In this document: positions 1 to 4,493 of the stretch, in pieces
Layout: each line of letters begins with the position of its first letter
How positions within the stretch are numbered: position 1 is the stretch's first letter
NCBI GenBank assembly: GCA_007118195.1
Contig: SKSA01000356.1
Coordinates: 1-12,466, forward strand
Source: Anaerobacillus sp.
GTDB lineage: Bacteria > Bacillota > Bacilli > Bacillales > Anaerobacillaceae
Length of the DNA stretch: 12,466 bases
Direction of reading: 5' to 3'
The notes under the pieces: generated by a model
Seen by the model: the letters and a program-made list of their open reading frames with translations, nothing else
What the model was told of the DNA's origin: nothing
Databases searched by the model: none
Translations under genes and position numbers: made by a program

Positions 1-30
1 ATAGACAAAAAGGCTTTGAAGTATGTCTAT
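1..30. repeat. Inverted repeat at the left edge
   Basis: Perfect 7-bp arms, ATAGACA at 1-7 and TGTCTAT at 24-30, enclose a 16-nt loop. It may be part of a larger element cut off by the window edge. No function can be assigned. Confidence 0.3.
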
Positions 31-40
31 ATGTAGGTGT

Positions 41-66
41 GAAACGGTGTCTGACACTTGTTTTGG
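41..66. repeat. REP-like palindrome downstream of the His-rich gene
   Basis: GTGTCTGACAC (47-57) is a perfect odd palindrome, flanked by AAAC on the left and GTTT on the right, so a longer imperfect hairpin is possible. It lies just beyond the stop of the minus-strand His-rich gene. There is no clear T-tract, so a terminator role is uncertain. Short GTGTC/GACAC palindromes of this kind are common intergenic elements in Bacillaceae, which I recall from general knowledge and have not checked. Confidence 0.35.
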
Positions 67-80
67 CCCACCCTCTTATT

Positions 81-422
81 TTACTTAACAGTCACTAATT
101 CTACTGGTCCGTGATCATCACAATGGTCACCATGGACATGGTGAAGTCGCCCATTCACTAAATAATCGAAATGATCTCCATGAGGGACAATTTCGTGGCC
201 ACAATCTTTGTCGTGGGTACATCCACAATTCATTGGTTTACATTCGTCAGGGTTTATTTCTGTAACTTCTATTTTACATTCATCCCAATGGTCATCGTGT
301 TCATGGTGTAAGTGTCCATTATGAATATAATCAATATGATCGTTATGCCTTATTTTTGTATGACCACAAGCAATACTATGCTTATGAGGATGGTTTTCAT
401 GAGTATGATGTTTATTTTCCAT
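81..422 (-). CDS. His/Cys-rich metal-binding protein with duplicated motif
   Basis: A 113-residue cytosolic protein with no signal peptide or membrane segment. It has 24 His and 7 Cys by my count, starting with a His-rich N-terminus (residues 5-15). The body is a tandem duplication: residues 19-49 and 74-104 share the pattern CGHxxxxHxDHxDYxxNGxLHHxHxDHxD. A linker with C61, C66 and C68 joins the copies. The composition points to binding of zinc or another transition metal as a buffer, store or chaperone; this is inferred, as I know no characterised homologue. The ATG start has GGGAGG nine nucleotides upstream. It is divergent from the DUF1540 gene, with a palindrome (450-466) between its ribosome binding site and the likely promoter. 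A manganese-type substrate-binding protein lies 1 kb away, supporting a metal-homeostasis role. Confidence 0.8.
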   Translation of the reverse strand: MENKHHTHENHPHKHSIACGHTKIRHNDHIDYIHNGHLHHEHDDHWDECKIEVTEINPDECKPMNCGCTHDKDCGHEIVPHGDHFDYLVNGRLHHVHGDHCDDHGPVELVTVK

Positions 423-449
423 TATAACATTCCTCCCTTTTTTTCAGTG

Positions 450-466
450 TTTCCTTACTAAGGAAA
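450..466. promoter_or_regulatory. Operator-like palindrome upstream of the His-rich gene
   Basis: TTTCCTT-ACT-AAGGAAA is a perfect inverted repeat with 7-bp arms and a 3-nt spacer, 28 bp upstream of the start of the minus-strand His-rich gene. The half site TTTCCTT/AAGGAAA resembles the MntR box half site (and the site at 1101-1116), but the centre is one base longer. A weaker copy, TTTTCTTAAAAGGAAA, lies at 523-538. Between them, CAACTGA is repeated twice in tandem (471-484). A metalloregulator operator is inferred. Confidence 0.4.
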
Positions 467-556
467 ATTACAACTGACAACTGAAGGGTAATAATTAAAA
501 TACTTAGTAAAAGGTACTAAAATTTTCTTAAAAGGAAATCATTAATGAGTGATATT

Positions 557-587
557 AGTATTTAAACACGAAAAAACGTCCATCCTA
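557..587 (+). promoter_or_regulatory. Possible forespore-type (sigma F/G) promoter of the DUF1540 gene
   Basis: AGTATT (557-562) and CATCCTA (581-587) are separated by 18 bp and resemble the sigma-G pattern TGMATA / CATWMTA with one mismatch in each element. The predicted start falls only a few bases before the ribosome binding site at 599-606. The overlapping CCTATATAGG palindrome could instead supply a sigma-A -10. Weak call. Confidence 0.25.
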
Positions 588-613
588 TATAGGGAAATGG
601 AGGTGAAGTGATA

Positions 614-769
614 ATGGCACAAGATGTATTATGTGAAGTAAGCAACTGTACGTATTGGGCAAAGGGCAATAAGTGTGCTGCAGAAGAAATTTATGTAGTT
701 AGCAATAAGGGTAAAGAAGCTTCTAATCAAGAAGAAACGGATTGCAAAACATTTGAACCTGGAATGTAA
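614..769 (+). CDS. Small Cys-containing DUF1540-type protein
   Basis: A 51-residue ORF with GGAGGTGA eight bases before the ATG. It has four Cys: C7, C12, C21 and C43, in the arrangement LCEVSNCTYW...NKCAA...TDCKTFEP. That matches my memory of the DUF1540 family, short proteins of Bacilli and Clostridia with conserved Cys that probably bind a metal. Their biochemical role is unknown. The usual motif begins with a V-x-C-E-V-x-NC-xYW-like stretch and ends with DCxTF, both visible here. DUF1540 domains often occur twice in one protein; here there is one. It is monocistronic, with a strong terminator right after it. Sporulation expression is possible from the upstream sequence but unproven. Confidence 0.8.
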   Translation: MAQDVLCEVSNCTYWAKGNKCAAEEIYVVSNKGKEASNQEETDCKTFEPGM

Positions 770-777
770 TAGTCGTT

Positions 778-817
778 GAAATGGGTAGTTATAGCTATCC
801 ATTTCTTATTTTTTTAT
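778..817 (+). terminator. Rho-independent terminator of the DUF1540 gene
   Basis: GAAATGGGTAG (778-788) pairs with CTATCCATTTC (795-805) through an 11-bp stem with one G-U pair and a 6-nt loop, followed by a T-rich run (806-817). Confidence 0.85.
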
Positions 818-820
818 TAT

Positions 821-835
821 TGATAACAATTCTCA
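821..835. promoter_or_regulatory. Fur-like box
   Basis: TGATAACAATTCTCA matches the 7-1-7 Fur-family pattern TGATAATnATTATCA at 12 of 14 positions. It lies in a long AT-rich intergenic region, about 330 bp before the nearest plus-strand ORF, so its target is unclear. A chance match in AT-rich DNA cannot be excluded. Confidence 0.35.
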
Positions 836-935
836 ATTATATACATTTTTTTAAAAACTATTTTATTTATTTTGTTTTATGAACGATTACCACCTTTCTT
901 ACATATTCTGAAATTGTGTTAATTCATGTAAATAA

Positions 936-950
936 TTATAATTTTTATAA
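936..950. promoter_or_regulatory. PerR/Fur-family-like box
   Basis: TTATAATTTTTATAA matches the PerR pattern TTATAATnATTATAA at 13 of 14 positions. The local AT content is very high, which lowers the weight of the match. The 770-1149 interval otherwise contains the terminator at 778-817, the Fur-like box at 821-835 and the MntR-like box at 1101-1116, with no convincing gene. Confidence 0.25.
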
Positions 951-1100
951 ATTTATAGACAATTAGCTAATCCTTATTTTATAATGAGATCAAGTTTTGC
1001 GTTAGGGCAACATATTTAAGTTAGGTGAAGAAAATGGCTATAAAGCAATTGTGCTATTAGAACTGAAGTTTTTATGGGTCTAAAAAATTTTAAGCTGAAA

Positions 1101-1116
1101 GTTTCCTTAGGGAAAC
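1101..1116. promoter_or_regulatory. MntR-like operator
   Basis: GTTTCCTTAGGGAAAC has perfect 6-bp arms around TTAG. It agrees with my recollection of the B. subtilis MntR boxes: the right half AGGGAAAC equals the mntA operator half, and 13 of 16 positions match the mntH operator. It sits 20 bp before the ribosome binding site of the 29-residue ORF and 250 bp before the manganese-type substrate-binding protein gene. Mn(II)-dependent repression of both is the natural inference. Confidence 0.55.
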
Positions 1117-1149
1117 AAAATTAACTTTGGACAACAAGGAGGGGTTAAA

Positions 1150-1239
1150 ATGAGACTATTTAGTCGCATTTCACCAACGTTATCTGTTTATTTTGTTTTA
1201 ATCATTTTTCTCATGTTAACGTCTTTCTTTGTCGTTTAA
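1150..1239 (+). CDS. Small single-pass membrane peptide
   Basis: A 29-residue ORF preceded by the very strong ribosome binding site AAGGAGGGG (1136-1144, 5-nt spacing to ATG). The N-terminus is basic (MRLFSR) and the rest, from about residue 10 to 29, is one hydrophobic segment (LSVYFVLIIFLMLTSFFVV), so it would be a single-pass membrane peptide. It follows the MntR-like box and precedes the manganese-type lipoprotein gene with no terminator between them, so co-transcription is possible. I do not recognise a family. Alternatives are a regulatory leader peptide, or the remnant N-terminus of a larger sensor or chemoreceptor whose 5' end looks like this. Confidence 0.5.
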   Translation: MRLFSRISPTLSVYFVLIIFLMLTSFFVV

Positions 1240-1310
1240 GAAAGTTTATTTGTCTAAATAATTAAAGTGTAAGAACAACTAAGGTTTATGTTTTAGACTA
1301 TATAAACAAA

Positions 1311-1341
1311 TTAGATTTATCTAATGGTTAAAAATTACAAT
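1311..1341 (+). promoter_or_regulatory. Palindrome and possible -10 upstream of the Mn-binding lipoprotein gene
   Basis: TTAGAT-TT-ATCTAA (1311-1324) is a perfect inverted repeat, followed by TACAAT (1336-1341), a good -10, 26 bp before the ATG. No good -35 is visible at the right distance, so the palindrome may be an operator or activator site covering that region. The regulator is unknown. Confidence 0.35.
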
Positions 1342-1367
1342 ACTTGTTTTTATAAGGAGAGGAAGAA

Positions 1368-2279
1368 ATGTTTAAAAAGAACTTAAGATCAGTCATCTTT
1401 GCTAGTGTAATTGCGGTAAGCTTGTTATTAGCTGGGTGTAGTTCAGAAGAAGCTACAACACCAGAAGACAATGAAGGGTTAGCGATTACAACGAGTTTTT
1501 CAGTGTTAGGGGATATTATTAATCAAATTACGGGTGACCGTGGTCAAGTAGATTACATTGTACCAGTTGGAGAAGAACCTCATGAGTATGAGCCAACGCC
1601 AGGGGACTTTGCTAAAATTAGTGATGCTGATGTTTTTTATGTCAATGGACTTGATTTAGAAGAATGGTTAGAAAATGTCATTAGTAATGTTTCAGATACA
1701 GAGATTATTACTTTATCTGATGGAGTTGTAGGAATTCCTTTAGTTGGCGATGATGAAGATGATCCTCACGCATGGTTAAGTCCGAAAAATGTGATCATTT
1801 ATGTTGAAAACTTAGTAGCAGACTTGGTCGAAAGAGATCCAGAAGGTGAAGAAATTTATCGTGCAAATGCTGATGCTTATATCGATGAATTAAAAGAGCT
1901 TGATGAGTGGATTACTGAACAGATCACTCAAATTCCAGAAGAAAATCGTATGATTATCGTAAGCGAAAATGCCTTTAAATATTTCGGTCAAGATTACGGT
2001 TTTGAAACCGATGGGATTTGGGATATTAACTCTTTAGATGAAGGAACACCTCAACAATATGCTCGCTTAATTGATATCGTAAATGAACGTAGTGTACCGG
2101 CATTATTTGTAGAATCAACGATTGATCAACGTTATATGAAAACGATCTCTAATGAAACTGGCGTTGCAATTGCTGGTGAAGTATACACAGATGCAGTTGG
2201 TGCACAAGGTACCGATGCAAAAACGTATATCGGTATGATGAGAGAAAACGTGAAAGTTTTTGTGGAAGGCTTAAAATAA
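1368..2279 (+). CDS. Manganese-type ABC transporter substrate-binding lipoprotein
   Basis: A 303-residue cluster A-I (ZnuA/TroA/PsaA) substrate-binding protein. A signal peptide ends in the lipobox LAGC, with the lipidated Cys at 24, so it is a membrane-anchored lipoprotein on the outer face. The four metal ligands are visible: H72 (EPHEYEP), H134 (DDPHAWLSP), E200 (VSENAFKYF) and D275 (VYTDAVG). Glu at the third position is typical of Mn(II) binders such as PsaA and MntA; zinc binders have His there. The His-rich loop of ZnuA is absent, with an acidic GDDEDD loop before H134 instead. The C-terminal half is strongly PsaA-like (GIWDIN, EGTPQQ, FVESTIDQRYMKTIS). AAGGAGAGG precedes the ATG. No permease or ATPase gene is adjacent, so it must use components encoded elsewhere or be an orphan. 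Mn specificity is a family inference. Confidence 0.9.
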   Translation: MFKKNLRSVIFASVIAVSLLLAGCSSEEATTPEDNEGLAITTSFSVLGDIINQITGDRGQVDYIVPVGEEPHEYEPTPGDFAKISDADVFYVNGLDLEEWLENVISNVSDTEIITLSDGVVGIPLVGDDEDDPHAWLSPKNVIIYVENLVADLVERDPEGEEIYRANADAYIDELKELDEWITEQITQIPEENRMIIVSENAFKYFGQDYGFETDGIWDINSLDEGTPQQYARLIDIVNERSVPALFVESTIDQRYMKTISNETGVAIAGEVYTDAVGAQGTDAKTYIGMMRENVKVFVEGLK

Positions 2280-2302
2280 GCTTTCTTATATATTTAAGTG
2301 TT

Positions 2303-2342
2303 AAACAAAAAAATTAGGGCATGAGCTCTAATTTTTTTGTTT
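2303..2342. terminator. Rho-independent terminator after the lipoprotein gene
   Basis: An 18-bp stem, AAACAAAAAAATTAGGGC (2303-2320) with GCTCTAATTTTTTTGTTT (2325-2342), contains one G-U pair and an ATGA loop. The A- and T-rich arms allow termination in both directions. Confidence 0.85.
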
Positions 2343-2407
2343 GTAAAGAGTTGGAAAGTTGGTTAGTTGGTCAGTTAGAAAGGATAAACTGGCATTAACC
2401 TATTAGG

Positions 2408-2571
2408 TGATGACGGTGCATCGTCATTATCTTTATGTATGAAAAATGTCCGGACGAGTTTTCGAGAGAGCCTCTAAAGCTCGATAGAGATTTACAGCGA
2501 AGCGAGAGAACTCGTCCGGTATTGACATCTTAGATGGTGAGGGGGTGCCGTCATGGCCGTTTGTCTGAAAA
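2408..2571. repeat. Palindromic repeat unit, copy A, with linker hairpins
   Basis: The unit starts with a small linker hairpin (TGACGG-TGCA-TCGTCA, 2411-2426) and the box TTATGTATGAAAA (2433-2445). A large hairpin follows, with outer stem CCGGACGAGTT (2450-2460) and AACTCGTCCGG (2509-2519). Inside it lie AGCCTCTAAA (2469-2478) and TTTACAGCGAAGCGA (2491-2505). A second linker hairpin (2537-2552, TGAGGG-GGTG-CCGTCA) and the box TTTGTCTGAAAA (2560-2571) start a further truncated copy. The same modules recur at 3153-3373 and 3362-3441. No ORF or transposase is inside, so this is a MITE- or REP-like intergenic element. Confidence 0.75.
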
Positions 2572-2601
2572 TTGACAATAAGAAATCGCTTATTTTATAA
2601 T
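2572..2601 (+). promoter_or_regulatory. Consensus sigma-A promoter of the MarR-family gene
   Basis: TTGACA (2572-2577) and TATAAT (2596-2601) are perfect consensus hexamers with an 18-bp spacer, predicting a start near 2608. The -35 directly abuts the end of the repeat box TTTGTCTGAAAA. The TTG of the -35 is in frame with the MarR ORF and could be mistaken for its start codon. Confidence 0.85.
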
Positions 2602-2619
2602 TATCTTGAATTTAAGATA
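2602..2619. promoter_or_regulatory. MhqR-box-like operator
   Basis: TATCTTGAATTTAAGATA is a palindrome with 8 of 9 pairs. It fits the B. subtilis MhqR operator as I remember it (TATCTcgaAtTCgAGATA) at most positions. It covers the predicted transcription start of the downstream MarR-family gene, so repression of its own promoter is expected. Confidence 0.6.
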
Positions 2620-2646
2620 TTAAATGACAAAGGTATGATAAAGAAT

Positions 2647-3093
2647 ATGAATAAAAATGAAATTGATAATCTATCGTTAAAGCTATTTATTGTTTTGTCG
2701 CGTGCTACTAGGGCAATAACGGATAAGGTAGAGGCTGATATTCGAAATTATGGTCTCAATCCTACGGAATTTGCTGTCTTAGAACTTTTATATCATAAAG
2801 GAGAACAGCCCATTCAACAAATTGGAAAAAAAGTACTTCTTTCTAGTGGAAGTATTACTTATGTGGTCGATAAATTAGAAAAAAAGCAGTTGTTATTAAG
2901 GGAATCGTGCCCGAAAGACCGCCGGGTGACATACGCTACGATTACTGAAAAAGGTACTACATTAATGGACACTATTTTTCCTGAGCATAAAGCTGCAATT
3001 GAACATATTTTTGAAGGATTAAGTAACGAAGAAAAAAAACAAGCCATTGCGTTCCTTAAAAAATTAGGGCTTCATGCTCAATCTCTTCTCTAA
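2647..3093 (+). CDS. MarR-family regulator, MhqR/YusO-like
   Basis: A 148-residue winged-helix repressor, the normal length for MarR proteins. The dimerisation helix is at about 8-33. The wHTH contains LNPTEFAVLELLYHKGEQPIQQIG (37-60), the recognition helix SSGSITYVVDKLEKK (66-80) and a wing with DRR (91-93). The PIQQIG...VLLSSGSITYVVDKLE pattern is that of MhqR and YusO, which respond to quinones and related electrophiles. C88 (ESCPKDRR) is the only Cys. I place the start at ATG 2647. The in-frame TTG at 2572 is the promoter -35, and ATG 2635 is too close to the AAAGG at 2629-2633; the spacing to 2647 is rather long (13 nt), so the start is uncertain. No MhqR-type target gene (glyoxalase/dioxygenase, azoreductase) is adjacent; the operator suggests autoregulation. 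The gene is flanked by repeat units. Confidence 0.85.
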   Translation: MNKNEIDNLSLKLFIVLSRATRAITDKVEADIRNYGLNPTEFAVLELLYHKGEQPIQQIGKKVLLSSGSITYVVDKLEKKQLLLRESCPKDRRVTYATITEKGTTLMDTIFPEHKAAIEHIFEGLSNEEKKQAIAFLKKLGLHAQSLL

Positions 3094-3124
3094 TCATAGT
3101 TAACAAAACAGGAACTAAATTATT

Positions 3125-3360
3125 AAGTAGGGCTGACTTTGAATCAGGCTTATTTGTATGAAAAAAGAACGAGTGATTTCCTGAACGAGCCTCTAAAATT
3201 CGCTAGAAGTGCTCCTGCGGTTACTCGTCGCAAAGCTGCACGATGAATTTACTAGGAAGTGTCCCATGATGTGACCCGCGGTCAGCATCTTTACAGCGAA
3301 GCGAAAGAAAGCCGACCGACATTTTTTCATAATAGATGGTGACGGAATGCCGCCATGAGG
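3125..3360. repeat. Palindromic repeat unit, copy B, MITE-like
   Basis: Perfect 10-bp terminal inverted repeats TATGAAAAAA (3157-3166) and TTTTTTCATA (3322-3331) bound a 175-bp element. It contains AGCCTCTAAA (3188-3197) in a stem-loop and TTTACAGCGAAGCGA (3290-3304), as in copy A. About 80 bp of extra sequence sits between them, including an imperfect direct repeat (3197-3215 against 3246-3265) and the palindrome TGACC-CGC-GGTCA (3272-3284). Linker hairpins lie before it (around 3133-3151, decayed) and after it (TGACGG-AATG-CCGCCA, 3340-3355). Confidence 0.7.
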
Positions 3361-3361
3361 G

Positions 3362-3441
3362 TTTGTATGAAAATAAAATGACGGTCGACTTTTCCGAACA
3401 AGCCTCTAAAGTCGGACGTGAAAAAATAAAGTAAAGTGAAA
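3362..3441. repeat. Palindromic repeat unit, copy C, truncated
   Basis: Begins with TTTGTATGAAAA (3362-3373). It continues with a stem of CGACTTT (3386-3392) and AAAGTCG (3408-3414) enclosing AGCCTC. The right half is reduced to a degenerate stretch (about 3421-3441). The left arm of copy C resembles the reverse complement of the right arm of copy B (ACGGTCGACTTT against TCGGTCGGCTTT), showing that full elements have long inverted termini. No gene is seen in 3094-3560. Confidence 0.65.
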
Positions 3442-3560
3442 GTTTTATTATAAATATTGTAACAACAGCTTAAAAAAATGTTAGAATTAACTTGAGTCAG
3501 AGAACTGAATATTAAAAATAATCTGTTGTTTAACAAGTTTTAGAGAGGTGGATTGTAACT

Positions 3561-3944
3561 GTGCTACAAGTAATTATCCATAAGGTATTAACGAATGATC
3601 GGCAAAGAAACGGAAGATTAGCAGAAGAGGTTCGCCAAGTTGTTATCGATGTTTTAGAACTGGATGAGAGTTTTGGGAAGGTAATTATTTACGAAGCACC
3701 TATGTACGATCGTAGTAATTATGAAAATGGTGATTTGAATTTTGTTTTTGTGGAAATTATGATGTTTGCCGGAAGAACTGAAGAAACCAAAACATTGCTT
3801 GTACAACAGGTTATAGAAAAAATTGAAAAAATTGAAGGTGTCGTAAAAGAAGAGATTAATTGTGCTATTCATGAAATTAATCATGAAAATTATTATGTCG
3901 GAAAAGAAATAGCTACTAATAAGCCTACTTTAAAAAGCCTATAG
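3561..3944 (+). CDS. Tautomerase-superfamily protein lacking Pro-1
   Basis: A 127-residue soluble protein with the outline of two beta-alpha-beta modules, as in MIF-like or double-length 4-oxalocrotonate tautomerase proteins. Module one is about residues 2-60 and module two about 61-116. The second ends in GRTEETKTLLVQQVIEKI (71-88) and IHEINHENYYVGKE (103-116), which parallels the GRT-xEtK...vvihEvp-xNwgigG pattern of tautomerases. The catalytic Pro that follows the initiator Met is absent: the protein begins MLQVII. Either it has another activity, or it is a non-catalytic member. The GTG start follows GAGAGGTGG (3543-3551) at good spacing; no in-frame start giving Met-Pro is visible. It is convergent with the following minus-strand gene. 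Family call is moderate. Confidence 0.55.
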   Translation: MLQVIIHKVLTNDRQRNGRLAEEVRQVVIDVLELDESFGKVIIYEAPMYDRSNYENGDLNFVFVEIMMFAGRTEETKTLLVQQVIEKIEKIEGVVKEEINCAIHEINHENYYVGKEIATNKPTLKSL

Positions 3945-4008
3945 CTTACATGTCATCTACACGAAACATCGACGAGCAGCTTCTCTCAACCCGATATGTG
4001 AATGTTAA

Positions 4009-4067
4009 CCGACTTACTTCACTGCGCTGTTAAACAAACGTAATAAAGCTTTCTTCAAGCATGTCGG
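4009..4067 (-). repeat. Possible decayed copy of the palindromic repeat, inverted
   Basis: CCGAC (4009-4013) and GTCGG (4063-4067) bracket a segment whose reverse complement contains TTTAACAGCGCAGTGAAGTA. That resembles the repeat module TTTACAGCGAAGCGAAAGAA. It lies right after the tautomerase-like gene. Similarity is partial, so the call is weak. Confidence 0.3.
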
Positions 4068-4086
4068 GCGAAGACATTCATTATTC

Positions 4087-4116
4087 AAAAAAAGCCACGA
4101 AACGTGGCTTTTTTTT
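4087..4116. terminator. Bidirectional terminator between convergent genes
   Basis: AAAAAAAGCCACG (4087-4099) pairs with CGTGGCTTTTTTT (4103-4115) through an AAA loop, giving A- and T-tracts on both sides. It serves the tautomerase-like gene on the plus strand and the small minus-strand gene, whose TAA stop overlaps the T-tract. Confidence 0.9.
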
Positions 4117-4423
4117 ATAGCTTAGTTTTTAAATTTTCTAAACGTTCCACAGCTTTATTAAAATCAATTTCTAGTTCGGTTAATAGTTGTAATGAAGGGT
4201 TTTGGCTAGCTTGTTTTTTTAAAAAATAAAACACTGTCGGTTTTTTATTTTTTATAATCGTCATAATTTCTGCGGAAGGCAATGAATGCTTAGCATTTCT
4301 AATCCGCAAAAACCCCCTTAAAAAATTAGCAAAGCTTGCTAAAGAACTTTTTTCATCGGGTGAAGTTTCGATAAGTTGTTCAAATTTAATAAGTGCTGCC
4401 TTCAAATCGCTATCTTTACTCAT
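4115..4423 (-). CDS. Hypothetical helical protein controlled by a c-di-GMP riboswitch
   Basis: A 102-residue protein I do not recognise. It has no signal peptide or membrane segment. The pattern of charged and hydrophobic residues (LKAALIKFEQLIE, IMTIIKNKK, LLTELEIDFNKAVERLENLKTKL) suggests a small all-helical soluble protein with a possible C-terminal coiled coil (about residues 78-102). I chose the second Met: AAGGGG (4432-4437) lies eight bases before ATG 4423 but only two before the upstream ATG at 4429. Its leader holds a GEMM-type riboswitch (4494-4590), so its level is likely set by cyclic di-GMP, which usually controls motility, adhesion, biofilm or sporulation in Gram-positives. It is the only gene of the transcript, ending at the bidirectional terminator. 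A role in such a lifestyle switch is inference. Confidence 0.75.
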   Translation of the reverse strand: MSKDSDLKAALIKFEQLIETSPDEKSSLASFANFLRGFLRIRNAKHSLPSAEIMTIIKNKKPTVFYFLKKQASQNPSLQLLTELEIDFNKAVERLENLKTKL

Positions 4424-4468
4424 ATGCATTACCCCTTAGATCGTTTTCTGATAAAAGATTAGAAATCT

Positions 4469-4478
4469 GTATAGATAA
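4469..4478 (-). promoter_or_regulatory. Possible anti-P1 segment of the riboswitch expression platform
   Basis: On the RNA, UUAUCUAUAC here is perfectly complementary (10 of 10) to GUAUAGAUAA, the 5' strand of the aptamer P1 (4577-4586). It could compete with P1 formation and so transmit ligand binding. A 5-bp hairpin followed by UUUU (around 4453-4468) lies just downstream. The mechanism, termination or translation, is not resolved. Confidence 0.45.
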
Positions 4479-4493
4479 GCTAGAGTGTAACTC

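Noticed and set aside
1013..1083. Short plus-strand reading frame with a protein-like look (GEENGYKAIVLLELK)
   Set aside because: It has no start codon with a ribosome binding site and is bounded by stops; at most a gene remnant, not supportable as a feature.
2572..2646. N-terminal extension of the MarR-family protein from a TTG start
   Set aside because: The TTG is the first half of a perfect TTGACA -35 element, the transcript would start near 2608, and the extra residues do not belong to the family.
2408..3441. CRISPR array
   Set aside because: The repeats are long, diverged, irregularly spaced and structured, with no unique spacers of constant length and no cas genes.
3327..3536. Minus-strand ORF of 69 codons across the repeat region
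   Set aside because: It covers repeat DNA and a promoter-like region, has no ribosome binding site, and shows no recognisable protein pattern.
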